DNA from: Astrocystis sublimbata
Lineage: Eukaryota; Ascomycota; Sordariomycetes; Xylariales; Xylariaceae
Direction of reading: 5' to 3'
Assembly (NCBI GenBank): GCA_022453515.1
Contig: JAJNNY010000011.1
Span: 1-64,000, forward strand
DNA length: 64,000 bases
Under the pieces are notes generated by a model, which saw only the letters and a list, made by a program, of their open reading frames with translations, searched no databases and was not told the DNA's origin. Every line of letters begins with the position of its first letter. The stretch's first letter is position 1. The translations under genes were made by a program, and so were the position numbers. Below are positions 46,346 through 58,063 of this stretch, piece after piece.

Positions 46346-48677
46346 TTACATGGAAGAGCCCTTGGCTGAGGAGGCGCCACTCTCTACGTCATGCTTCTTC
46401 TCGGACACTTCGATGCCTTCAATGCTGATGTCACTCTTATAGATATGATGCTTTGAGATGGTTAGTGATTTCGTTATCACTAATGGCACAGGAAACTACT
46501 CACAGCGACGTTGATCTTTGGACCTTTGAACCATTTGTGGGCATCGACGAAGAACCAGACGATAATAAACAACATGGGTGCTCCCTATGTTTTCAGCATG
46601 TCATGGTTAGCAAATCGAACCTCAAAGTTGGCAGGTTGTGCTGCCACCACCATAAGGATTCTGCAGCAAGAACGTACATAAACTAAACTCGTCCAGTTCA
46701 TGTTTTGAGCCGTGAGGTTTGCACCGTTTGTCTGGGGGAAGTTGAAGAATGGTGTGATCACGAGGATGAAGCTGCAGCTTAGAATACCAATCGGTAAGCT
46801 AAACCGACCCAGATGCCAAGGTCCCCGCTTGAATTTGTTTCGCACGAATGCGATCTTAATAAAGATGGGGATCGAGAAAGCAATGAAGGCAGCGATCGCT
46901 CCGATGCTGAAGATGGCGTCAATCGCAGAGCCTCCAAAAATCAACAGCAACAACAGAATTCCAACAAACGTGTTGAACCACACGGCATTGACGGGTGTCA
47001 GTGTGTGCTTGTTGACCTTCTTCAAAGGCTTGCTAAGCACGCCGAAGCAATCATCTCTGGCGTATGCAAAACAGACTCGTGATGCTGCAACCATGCACCC
47101 TTGCCCCATGGAGAACGCGCATACAATCGTCAGGGCGAGCACAGCAAGGGCAACTTTTTGGGGCAGCACTTGAACGAGGTAGGCGGCCCAAGGCTGCCCA
47201 AGGTCTGTATCGATCACGGCTTGGACGTCGGTGATGGTATCTTCAGCACGCTGGAGTCAGTAATTGCCTTTTAAAGTAATGAAATTGCTCATGAAACGGG
47301 GGTTCGCAGGTGTCTCGGGAGCATAGATACCTGTTAGGGTAATTTATGCCGCCGAGACTTGCCATAAAGAGGAATAAAAGACTCCAGTGAACACATACAT
47401 GCGATCAAGGCGTTTAATATGAACCCGAGGACAGAGCCTGAAATGGACGTCATCATGATGGCACGTGGAGAGGCGATAGCGGCGTTGGAGCATTCTTCTG
47501 CGAGATGAAACGGCGCATCATAGCCGCTCATTGTCCAACAGATAGCTAAGAATGACATCAAAACCGCAACTCCATCCGGCCAGTCAGTCAAGTTGTCCAC
47601 GCCCCAAGCCACACTGCTGGGCTGGAACTTGGGAACGTTATCTGTCGCAGTAGGAATGATGATGATGACGATAAAGAGCACCGTGATGTTGATAAAAGTG
47701 CCGACTGAGTTGAACCATGCGATCCACAACGTGGGCATGCTGCTGATGCACGCGTGGACGATCATGATAAAGGTGGTAAGGAGGAAAGTCTGATAGGAGG
47801 ACGGGACGTAGCTGGGGTTGACTATGCTGGCAGCTGCGAGTATCATGGATGCTTTCATGACATGACGTGTTAGTCGCATAGTCCTTGATGTTATAAAAGC
47901 CGCCTGTCTCTTGCTTACCGTTTCCATAGTTGACACTTGGGGCGCCGGTGACTTGGACGAACCAATTCGACCATCCTGTTACCCAAGCAGCGAAGGGGCC
48001 GTACTTTGGGCCGGCAAGAACGGATGCTGCGTAATAGAGTCCTCCCGAGGTTGGCATACTGCTTGCTAATTCGGCCATTGATGCTGCAATCTACGGCGGG
48101 TCAGGTGCGGCTCTGCATGTGAAATGCTATATAGCCTGGCCGATGATGACTTACACAGTTGATGAATATCACGGACACCAGCCACCCCCATGTGTTCGCT
48201 GCAGGTCCCGCTACATAGTTATTGTATTAGTCGTGGCTATCGGCTTGATAAACCCGGATCAGATCACTCACCGTAGCCAATGCCATACCTGTTAGAGAAA
48301 ATAAGTTAGAATCTGCCATATTTAGGAAAGTTTCAACTTATGAACTAGGTGTCTCGGGCGCAGGCATAATTGAGTAGTATCTAAGATGAAAACGTTTTGC
48401 CCAATGGGGGAATAATAGACTGAAATTTGTAAACTTACCACATAGTAGTTGCGATACTAGGTAATAGGCCCATGACGGCGAAACTAACAGCGAACGACGT
48501 CCATACCGAGAACTCGCGCTTGAACTCTTGTTTATAACCTAAGGCAGCCAGCGCTGCTGCATCGCCCGACATCTCGGCGAGGTGGTCTGGCACATCCCCA
48601 TTTGAGAGGACCGTGGTGACATGCGGCGGATCGTCTCTCCCTTGGTGGCCATTGCCTCCATCTTTTGTGATAGACAT
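46346..48677 (-). CDS. GABA/choline-type amino-acid permease (APC family)
   Basis: Nine exons on the minus strand: 48439-48677, 48272-48288, 48155-48210, 47919-48090, 47399-47851, 47298-47330, 46678-47240, 46504-46584 and 46346-46450. Together they give 572 residues, and every junction keeps frame. The 17-bp and 33-bp exons are unusually small. The start MSITKDGG was chosen over an upstream non-ATG opening. Family text includes LAALGYKQEFKREFSVWTSF, ASMAELASSMPTSGGLYYA, FAAWVTGWSNWFVQVTGAPS, MSGYDAPFHLAEECSNA, SMGQGCMVAASRVCFAYARD and TPVNAVWFNTFVGILLLLL. These are typical of fungal Uga4-like transporters of GABA, choline or related amines. About twelve membrane segments are expected. Regulation by nitrogen source is likely by family but no site was verified. 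Confidence 0.9.
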
Positions 48678-51600
48678 TTTGGCTCGTGGACAGGTACGAC
48701 TCGCGCTCGACTGGTGAATAAATTTAGATGAGGGCGCCAGCCCAGTCAGTACTGGAGGTAACTCGGCACGCGATCCGATCAAGCTGAGCAACCTGACAAA
48801 ACGATGAATATCGCCAGGGTCTGTCTATTTACGTCGCTCAAGAGGGGTTGAAAGTTGAAGGGACAATTGTTGCGGGCACACACAAAGGGGGCGCCGCCAC
48901 CATGATATAACTAGCAAACTTACTTATCTACCTGACATGCTGACCTACATTAGCGAATCCCCTGTTGCGACTGTATTGGCCTGCTCAAAACTCTGTAGTG
49001 CAAGACACGTGCAGATCGAGGGACATATCTGACCAGGTTTACCTCATGTGGCTACAGCCGTCGATGCATATCGCTGCAGCAGTGTAGTAGGTGTTATGGA
49101 CAGTACCTCCCAACCTTAGTGTGTGCCGTTCCCCGACATCTGCCCCCGACTTGACCCCCGAACATTAACCTAGTATCTGACCTGGACCTGGTCTTCCCTC
49201 GAATGCTTATCTCTTCCCCGACTTCTGCCGTGGGGCGCTTGCCTATGCTTGGCGATTTGAGATAGGATCTGAGATACGGCCGGTTTCCCTTGACTGAATG
49301 GCGAGGCTCGATGGGCGTGTTCTCGAGTAGTATCGAATAATTGGCGCTTCAGAGAGCTGCGTCATGCTTACACCCCTGGTGTTGCACGCCGCTCTGTGGC
49401 TGGCCAGTCAGTTGCCATTGAGCCCTGGGAACGTCATCAGTGCTTGTTGGTATGGTGATGGTTGCTGTTGCTTCGGTTTTCTGGTCGCAGATCGTAGGTT
49501 GCAATGTTGGGGTAAGCAGCCTATTAGAACTGGTCGTTTAATCGAAGGTTATCTTTTGCCTAGGTTGCAACTGTACGCGTACTAACCGTGGTAGTTTACA
49601 ACCCCACAAATGCGCGAATAAGGCGACAGGCCAATAAGAGGGATGAGTCTTGTCCTTCACTGCATGTTCGACTCTTTCTTACTGAGTATCAAGTGGTGCA
49701 TAAATGCATCCGCGAATCGTAGGTAGGTATCGAATGAGGTATCTGCACACACGACACTAGCTACAGTTCTTAACAATCCTCGAGCTCTGGGTCAGGGGAT
49801 CCTGACCTTCGTTATCAGATCTCATGGGCCCCAAGTCAGCTAATGGCGATATAGTTGACGTCCATCATCATGTTTATTAGCCATTTCATAAAAAGAACAC
49901 GCCATACGGTCCGCTCAGCTGAATAGATAAGAAACATTCCTTGCGTTCGGTGATGATATCCATAGGTCTGTGATGTGGTATTTTGGGTCCATATTCATGA
50001 GATGAAATCACGACACAGTCTACTGTAGCATCCGTAGCTGTATGTAGGCGAAACAATTAATTTGGAACCAGGTGATTTTGACTTCCGGGTTTGCCAATGG
50101 TCTGGGCGACTTGGTGCCGTTGCATCGATAATCTCGCATCTACTCAGGGCTGTACATATGTGAACGCCAAGCCGTTATCGTGGCCCTGCCTGTTACTCAC
50201 ACGGAGCCTGCGTTGGAACATGTTCAGCTTTGCCAATATTTGGACCTAGCCTGTTGTTCTACATACTTAGTGCTATTCCATTCTTCCTCAGCATACCAAA
50301 TTGTGAATGCTTCATGTGAGATGTTACGTGCATCGTCGAGCTGGACGGCCCATCGTTGGTTGTGTTTCTTGAACAGTTCCCTCAAGAAGCGACTCTGTCG
50401 AGTCTGTGGGTGTAGGTCCATCTCTCCCAAATACTTATTTTGTTTTATACCCACCTTGTTCAAATAACCTTTAATTCTTCCTCGTCTGCTTTTCAACGAC
50501 ATAGTATACGAGTTGATATATATACATTTCGCGGCATGGACTGGTCTTGGTTTTGAACCCCGCCTGAATGAAACTGGGCAGGTTGGGAGACCTGCTGTCC
50601 CCCCTTGCGCATTGACTTGCGCTGACCAGTCTTCTGCGTTCGAAACGATGGCGAAAACCCAGCAGTTGTTTTCTGTTGCAAAGGATATGATGGATCTGGA
50701 ATTGCCTATACCTCGAGTTGTGACTCCATTTGGGTGCCTGGAGGCCTTGGATGTCGCAATGCCAGGCGAGACCACTCTCTTACACAAGATTATTGAAGAT
50801 GTCGGATTTAACGCAGTTTCGCAGTTCTATGTCACGTCACCTGGCTACCTATATCCGCTACGGGTTTTGGGCTGACTCGGTGCACGCACCCAATGCCCCC
50901 AATACGTGTACGCCTCCATCTCGCATGTCTCCCTTGGCCCTCCTAACCTCAAACAAAGATTCCTTGCTGCGAAATGACGCACGATGCAGATGTGGCCAGC
51001 TCTATCGGGACTGGTTGTGGTCTGGTACATGGAGCCAGGCATCCAGGCATCCAGGAGTATGGGATCTACCCCTTTTTGGGAATACCGAGAAACTGCACCA
51101 ACGCGCTGCCGTTATGCACTTGCCTGTCTGTAAGTGTGTATACTAAGTACATAGTTGAAAAGGACACCTCAGCTGTTTCCGAGGCGTTACAAGTCACAAC
51201 CAGCCTCTTTCTAGGGGACGAATTCGTTGTAACTGCTACCTAATCGTCCAAGGTCCAGCAATGTGCTGTCGGCCACGGGCCGCAGCAATCTTTCCGTGTT
51301 ATTATTATCGCCTTTGTGTTTGAGAGTTACGGCATCGGAAGTATAGTATAATTAGATCCGTCCAAACCTGGAGGAGAGGCTTGCTTGGCTGGAGGGCTGG
51401 TGTAGGTCAGGTCTTTAGTGGAGCTAGCAGGTACCCGAGCCCTCGAGTACCTGGTCAGCGTGGGTTGTGTGTTTGAGATACCTCTGTGCGAGAAGTAAGT
51501 GAGGTACTGCGCACCTCTAGGCCTTGCCGCAGCGGCAGCGCTAGGCCATTCTAGGCGTGGATGCAGGCAGAGACAGGCCTGTGGCCCACTCAAGCAGGTC

Positions 51601-52114
51601 GAGCAGGCCAAGCTAAGGACCCAAGCCACCCAACTGGGTTGGCGTGCCAGCTCCTAATGTTGTCATTTCCCTGGCCAGCCTGGCGTGCCTGGCCGGCTAG
51701 GTTAGGTCCCTGGCGAGGTTCCAAAAGATTATTGTAGTCCTTAGTCTAATTTCTCCCTTTTCGAGCCAAACGATACCTGTCACGATCCCTTGCCCTCGAA
51801 TTCCGCATTTCCAATGCCCAGCGATCGAATACCCAACCCGACCACCTAGCACTATCGTCATCCTCGCCGCCACTACCCTAACCGCACCGCACCGCACCTG
51901 TAATCGACCTCGACCCCAAGTCACGCCCCGAGTCACGCCCCGACTCACACCTCGACTCACACCTCGACACATAACTCGAACGCTCACATCCCCTCCTGCT
52001 GCCTGTCCTGGCTGGTGAACAATCCTTTCACCACCCCGTCCGGCCTGATCCGGCCACCCGCCCCGTCCTTGCAGGTGCTGCCGGGTGCTTTGCGAGCCCT
52101 CGCTGTCGGTTGCA
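48678..52114. other. Gene-poor stretch; divergent promoters of the permease and EFR3 genes
   Basis: Two overlapping open frames around 50224-50875 on opposite strands look mildly protein-like but neither has a motif (see rejected items). A CT-rich leader begins near 51750. Tandem 12-bp repeats lie at 51918-51977. Confidence 0.45.
51918..51977 (+). repeat. Five imperfect 12-bp tandem repeats in the EFR3 leader
   Basis: Units read aagtcacgcccc, gagtcacgcccc, gactcacacctc (twice) and gacacataactc. They lie about 140 bases upstream of the EFR3 start codon, so probably in the promoter or 5' UTR. On the minus strand they read as a four-residue repeat but no gene supports that reading. Confidence 0.8.
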
Positions 52115-55100
52115 ATGAACGCCATCCAGCAGAAATGTCGCCCAAAGCACCAGGTCTTGGTTCTGAAATGCTATCCCAAGACCACAAAGGGCGCCGTCGA
52201 CATCAAACCCAACTCGAGCGAGCTTAGCTACCTGCTATTCTATGCCACGTCGCGGCGCTCCAAGATTCAAAAGATCGGCCAGTTCCTCGAGAAGAAGACG
52301 GCCAGCGATGTTTGGAGGGTGCGCATCGGGTAAGTCTCGTGTCCTTGCACCACAAGAGGGCTGACGGCATGTTTCCTTGTCCTGCACCGTGGCTAACACT
52401 CCTGTCCCCCCATTAGTAATGTCCAAGTCACGCTGCAGATACTGGCCGCGTTGATCGAGAAGTCTCCCAAAGACCTGCCCCTCTTCGCGCCTAATGTCCT
52501 CAAGATCCTCGGGCTCATCCTTCGCTCCCATGACATCACCATGGTCGAGGCCTCGCTGCCCACCTTCGAGACCTTCTGCGAACACCACAATGTCTCGTCC
52601 CTCTTCGCCGACCAGGCCTATCTGCATCAGTACGAAGAGGTCGTGCGCGCTTACGCCGCCTGTGCCTCGACCCGCGTGACGCCTGGGAAGGGAACACCCA
52701 GCAAGTCGGTCGCCCTTCGCTGGAGGAACGCCGGCCTGGGGGCTATCAAGAGTATTGCATCCTCGGATTCTTTGTCCTCGACGTTTGGTCGCCAGATCGA
52801 CGTTTTAGTGCCTAAGATTCTCGAGAACCTGTGGACGGACGAAGAAGACTTTCTCGATGTCTTGCTCCAGCGCGCCGAGACGGAGCAAAACGTTGATGCG
52901 AACGGGCTGGTACGCCGTAGGACAAGTGTATCGACGGTGAAGACCACCGGCACAGGGGGCGACACCAACCCGATTGCCATCTCCGGCACATCCGGAGATA
53001 TCGATAAGCTGGCCGAGGAAGATACTGGCGTGGAAGCCATCCAATGCCTCAAGCAGATCTTCGTGATTCCAAATCGAGGGCAGCTTCAGGGAGCTACCAC
53101 GGCGCTGCTGAGATTTATTCGGGAGCGCATCCAGCAGAAAGAGGTGGTAATGAAACCCCGCGAAGGCGGCCGTGACGGCGGCTGGGCCATTAAGATCTTC
53201 GACATCGTCACCAGGTGGGCGCCGGTACAGGATCGTTATACTATCATGGTCACGGCCATGGAAGCACTGTTGCGGACACCCCCAACGAAGGAGAATGTCG
53301 AGGAGCAGATCGTGCTAGCATCCATCGTCGGCTCTCTACTACGCTCAGACATCAACTTGATAGGCTTGAGTGTCATCGATGTTCTCCTCGGACTCATACA
53401 GCACATGAAGCGCACTCTGCGGCATTGCGCAGCATCGCGGGATGGAACCACCTCTGGCAGGAGTGGCGACGCCGAGCTTGCGTCGGATGGCCTCGACGAG
53501 ATCCCTTCACAGCATTTAACACTACTCAGTCGTGTTCAGCAGTGTATGGGTGACCTCGCAACTCATGTGTATTATGCAGATCAAATTTCGGACATGATTT
53601 CAGCGGTCCTGTCTCAATTCAAACCCCACCCCAGCGCCCCAGAAAACGCGACGGCAATCGAGAGGCCCAGCAACCCAGCAGGCCCAACTGCCTCGACAAG
53701 TAATGTCTCAGAGGAGCAAGCCCAACTGGACGGTTACTTTGCCAAGGACCTCGCCAAGACAACTGGCTTGAGGGCCATCCGATCGATTCTACTAGTTGCC
53801 AACCCCAAATCAAAATTGAGCGGCAATGTGAATCTGAGGAGAAACAGAGTCCCTATTCATGTATGGGAAGGTTCACATTGGCTGCTGCGTGATCCAGATG
53901 GTCAAGTCCGCAAGGCCTATGTAGATGCTGTCATCACTTGGCTCGACCGGGAAACCACCCGAGCTGATCTCAGGGCGCGCGATGAGCCTGTCCACGATTC
54001 TCCACGAAGGAACAACCGTGAGGTTCTCCCTGCCAATACTGGCCGCAGAGCTGTGTCCAATACTTCGAACAGGGAGAAACCTGCCACGCTACCCCATTCC
54101 TACTTTCTCCTCCTCCTCCACCTTGCTATCTACGACACGGCACTCCAATACATCGATTTCGATACAGACGTAGCCTTGCTACACGTGTTGTTAACAAAAC
54201 TGGTAACTAGACTAGGAGTGAATGCTGCTCGGTTTGGACTTCCTATGGTTTTCCGACTGCAAGAAGATATACAAGAAGTCGATACGCCCCTGTCGAAGGT
54301 ACGGTTGGGGTGCCTCTGCCACGGCTACTTCTGGGCCGTCAGTGAACAGTTTGATTTTGAAACCTCGGTCGTCGGCAGGGCCATTCAGAATGAAATCGCA
54401 CGTCGGCGCAGTAAACGTTTCTGGGTCGAAGGAGTGAACGTTCCAACGCCGTTGCTGGGATCGATCGGAACCCCAGGGCTACCTGGCCCCGAGTGGAAGA
54501 TATCCATTCAAGAAGTAGAGTCGGAAGCGTTGCTGCCATTCGATGAACGATCGACCATGGTTGACTGCATCTGCACCAACTACCGAGATTATGCTGCTTC
54601 TCCACCAGTGAGCCCTGCTACGTCGCCAAGTCGAGGAATCACGAGTCCGATCTTAAGTTCGACGCTCAGCACATTCCCCCCCGTCGACGAGCAGGATGAG
54701 CTGCCAGCCAAATTCAGAGAAGAGATGTTGATGGAATGGACTCGGGAAGCCGCCATTGCGACCATACAGGAAGGCACCAAGTCAGCGTCTCTCAGTGGAT
54801 CTAAGACGGGTACCACGGCCACCAGAAAGAATCGACTCGCTGCCAACGGGCGTGTGGTAAATGGCCATAGCCCGAGCAGGCCCGGTTCGGCCTACGCGGG
54901 GCAAAATAACCTGCGTCCAGTATCACATGCCGGCACACAAGGAGCTCGCAAAACTAGCTTGCAGAGCAGGGGCTCGGGAAAAAGCAATTCCAGCCGAGGC
55001 GTCGTAACTTCGGTGGAACAGCTCAAATCAGTACTCGCGGGCGACCCAGCAAGACCACAAACCTTCAAGCCTGTCGAGGAAGACGACAATAGTAGCAGTG

Positions 55101-55567
55101 ATAGTATGGTCAGCTACGAAGCTGCTCCTTCGGAGCTCTCTTTCAATCCGCAGATGTCCGAAGGTAATGGGAGCAACGAGACAGGCCAGCCCCAAACGCG
55201 GCCAAAATCCAGTGGGGCCAAATCTCTCAATGCCGGCGGCGGCCCGTTAAGTTCGCATCCGATGGACGCAACTGACGATGAAGAGGGAGGGGATGTGCCA
55301 CCGGTACCTCCATTGCCTGCCTCGTTTGCAGGAAAGTCACCAGAACCGGACACAGGGCTGGAGCAAGCACCAGGAGTTTCGTTTCAAGACGGTGTGCTGA
55401 AGAGCCCAAGGCGAAGTGTCAAGAGCCGAGAGGGTGAAAGTACATTCTCCAGCAATTTCGGCAACTCAGATGCTGCTGGCACCTTTGATCTTCAATCATT
55501 GCTCAAGGGTATTGATAGCAAGTCGCAACAAAACACGATTGGAAACCTCACCAGACCGCCTTACTAA
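52115..55567 (+). CDS. efr3: EFR3, plasma-membrane anchor of the PI 4-kinase complex
   Basis: Exons 52115-52329 and 52417-55567 (87-bp intron with GGCTAAC) give 1121 residues. EFR3 anchors the Stt4 phosphatidylinositol 4-kinase with Ypp1 at the plasma membrane. The N-terminus MNAIQQKCRPKHQVLVLKCY has the cysteines and basic residues expected for palmitoylation and membrane binding. SSELSYLLFYATSRRSKIQK and KKTASDVWRVRIGNVQVTLQ are conserved in fungal members, followed by a helical armadillo/HEAT-like region to about residue 700. From about 700 on the protein is disordered and Ser-rich, ending with a NTIGNLTRPPY tail. It shares a plasma-membrane lipid theme with the oxysterol-binding protein in this window but is not clustered with it. 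Confidence 0.93.
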
Positions 55568-56152
55568 AGGCGTCAATCGGTCCGTCTATATCAGGGCTTC
55601 TGGCAGACTGATGAAAATCATATAAAGCAAGTTCATGCGAGGTGGTAGGAGGCATGTACATAGTAATGGATATGCGGCGGCAAACAAGTACATAATTGCA
55701 TTCAAAAACATACTTGTTATAACCAACAAGCCGAGGCTAAGAAAGTGTCGCGGCCATCTGGGGAAATAAATTAGAACAAGAAATTGCCGCAGGGCGAAAA
55801 GCAATGCATTGAACTACTTAGCGTAGGTAACTACCTACTTACATTAGCCTAACAAAATCTCAAGTACTAAAGCTTCTGATGTGTTAGGTATTGGCACATG
55901 CCTGTTTCTGTGATTCCTTTATTGCATGTTGTTGTTGAGGTATTGAAGGGGTGGGTGAGTTGCCAAGACTGAGGACTCGGGCGGGCTACTTACAAACCTT
56001 ATACTTTCACCTAGAATCCTCAAGGTAGGTACGCTGCTGGCCTATCGATAACAAGCCCCAGCTCAGCTTGCAGCTTGCAGCTCAACTTAACTGTCTATCA
56101 ACATTGCGCCTCGAAGCTTGATCACTTCAAGACGCCTCACAATATCGCCGCC
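55568..56152. other. Intergenic
   Basis: Spacer between two plus-strand genes, with CTACCTAC-type motifs near 55828-55838. No gene was seen. Confidence 0.5.
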
Positions 56153-57379
56153 ATGAAGACACCCACACCACTCTCGCTGCGGCTCGCCACCCGCCAAACG
56201 GCGCCATCCCCAGCGTCTTCATGTCCCCTCTTCGCCGCCCGTCACATCCACTCCACCTCGGCCTCTCCCGCCACCGTCTCCCCGATCCACGGCACCGGAC
56301 CACCGCCGCAGCCTCCACGGCCCGCCGTCGACTACCCCAACGCACGCTTCGAGGCGCGCAAGAAGCACGCCGCCATACTCGAGAGGGCGCGCGAGGTCCG
56401 CGCCGCCGATAAGCCCTCGGCACACAAGCAATCGTCCTCCGAGTCCGGCAGCAGCCCGCTCGCGCGCAGGCGCTTCTGGAAGCATGTGCACGTCCACGAG
56501 GTCGACGGCGCGCTGGAGGTCCACCTCGACACGCGGCCGCTGAGACGGCCGGCGACCAAGGAGATCGTGCGCCTGCCCAGGTCCAAACCCCTCCTGGCGA
56601 GCGCCCTGGCGCTCGAGTGGGACCTGCTCGTCTCGGCCCAGGCCGCCACCAGACACCACCTGATCCCCCTGACTAGTCTGGTGAACCGCGCCCTGGATAT
56701 CGTGGATGACGATGCGGGGAGGGAGGTGCATGCGGGGCCGAAGGAGGCTGAGGGGATCAGTGGTGGAGGTGGAGGTGGAGGTGGAGGTGGCAAGCCTAAT
56801 GAGAGTCTGCGTGTCGGCATCGCGCGCATGCTGATGCGCTACCTCGACACGGACTCGATCCTCTGCTGGGCCCCGCCGCCGCGCCACGGCCACGACGCCC
56901 CTGACGCTTCGGGCAATACCCTGCGGGAGCTGCAGAAGCACGCCGCCGAGGAGGTCGTGGCATACCTGAGCACGCACGTCTGGCCGGGCGTGGAGATCGA
57001 GCCCGTCCTCGACGGCGAGAGCATCATGCCCCGCGGCCAGAAGCCGGAGACGCGCCAGATCATCCAGGGCTGGATCATGGGGCTCAGTGCGTGGGAGCTT
57101 GCCGGGCTGGAGAGGGCCGTGCTCGCTGGGAAGGGGTTGCTCGGCGCCGTGAGGTTGCTTGTGGAGTGGAGTGAGGACTTTGCTGGTGTGAAGGGGGCGG
57201 GCGGGGAGGGTGAGGCGAGGTTCGGGGTCGAGGAGGCCGCTGCGTTGGCGAGTATCGAGGTCAATTGGCAGATTGGGAACTGGGGCGCCGTAGAGGATAC
57301 GCACGATGTCGAGAAGGAGGACTTGAGACGGCAGTTGGGTAGTGTGATACTGCTTGTTGGGGGGACGGGGAAGGAATGA
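56153..57379 (+). CDS. atp12: ATP12, mitochondrial F1-ATPase assembly chaperone
   Basis: A single exon encodes 408 residues. Atp12 binds the F1 alpha subunit in the mitochondrial matrix during ATP synthase assembly. The first about 40 residues are rich in Arg, Ser and Ala with no acidic residue, as in a mitochondrial presequence. The conserved core contains RRFWKHVHVHEVDGALEVHL, DTRPLRRPATKEIVRLP, LALEWDLLVSAQAATRHHLIP (given in parts), LTSLVNRALDIVDD and, near the end, ASIEVNWQIGNWGAVEDTHD. A run of about ten Gly encoded by (GGTGGA)n interrupts a loop at about residues 204-213. The start was set at the first ATG after an in-frame stretch that lacks one. No intron is needed. Confidence 0.92.
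   Translation: MKTPTPLSLRLATRQTAPSPASSCPLFAARHIHSTSASPATVSPIHGTGPPPQPPRPAVDYPNARFEARKKHAAILERAREVRAADKPSAHKQSSSESGSSPLARRRFWKHVHVHEVDGALEVHLDTRPLRRPATKEIVRLPRSKPLLASALALEWDLLVSAQAATRHHLIPLTSLVNRALDIVDDDAGREVHAGPKEAEGISGGGGGGGGGGKPNESLRVGIARMLMRYLDTDSILCWAPPPRHGHDAPDASGNTLRELQKHAAEEVVAYLSTHVWPGVEIEPVLDGESIMPRGQKPETRQIIQGWIMGLSAWELAGLERAVLAGKGLLGAVRLLVEWSEDFAGVKGAGGEGEARFGVEEAAALASIEVNWQIGNWGAVEDTHDVEKEDLRRQLGSVILLVGGTGKE
56761..56790 (+). repeat. (GGTGGA)n repeat encoding poly-Gly in ATP12
   Basis: A pure hexanucleotide-like run gives ten consecutive Gly codons in the ATP12 gene, between conserved blocks. Length variation between strains would be tolerated. Confidence 0.8.
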
Positions 57380-58063
57380 GGGCGAGAGGGTGTGGTGATG
57401 TTGGTGATGAATTTGTAGTATAAGTGTATAAACATTACTATAACTACAGGCTACTCGGAAAATAGGGGTGGAAAACGTCAAGCGTTTGCTCATATACGCC
57501 TATATTGGAGGGCAAGGAGCTGCTAGGATGAGAATACCGATCAAATGAACTCAATATGAATTACTAGACATAAGTTGGTCCCGTCGATGATGAAGACGTC
57601 CAAGTACATGTTGAATATCGACGAGGCCTTAGCCCACGAGTAATATTACAGCTATTGGTTACTCCAAAGTGACAAGTTCTTGCCGCCATGAGTACCAAAT
57701 CGAATAGGCACTTGTTCAAGCCCTACATATCCAGTCACTTTTGTATATACATGTGACAGGAACCTAATTGCCTAATAAGCATGCAACATTCGTGATTCAG
57801 GCACTATAACAAACAAACATTTCATTTTTCGTTTGTAATCGTGCGTAAATGCCGGCAAACAGTTGCTGCAGCTTGCCGCACTTTGTTGCGGGTGCCTAAG
57901 GAATCGCGTTTGCACAGTTTAGTTAAAACCTGATAGAGTGAAAATCTACGAACTCAAACTTCCTGAAACGCTCAACTTCGTGTATGTTGAGCAGACAGAA
58001 CCTTGACTTCACTTTAAGTTCATTTCTACCTACCTAGCTATCTGTCTCACAAAATCTATTACA
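57380..58063. other. Intergenic
   Basis: AT-rich spacer with no coding signal. CTACCTACCTAGC lies at 58026-58038 just upstream of the next start codon. Confidence 0.5.

Noticed and set aside
50224..50875. Overlapping frames on both strands (minus 50224-50502 and plus 50647-50875)
   Set aside because: Both look slightly protein-like but they overlap on opposite strands nearby and neither has a known motif or neighbouring exon. Neither can be supported.
51697..52125. Minus-strand Arg-Gly-Val-Ser repeat protein
   Set aside because: It arises from the 12-bp tandem repeats in the EFR3 leader and overlaps the EFR3 start codon; no independent support.
56219..57493. Long minus-strand frame of 424 codons opposite ATP12
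   Set aside because: It is the antisense shadow of the GC-rich ATP12 gene and contains no family motif.
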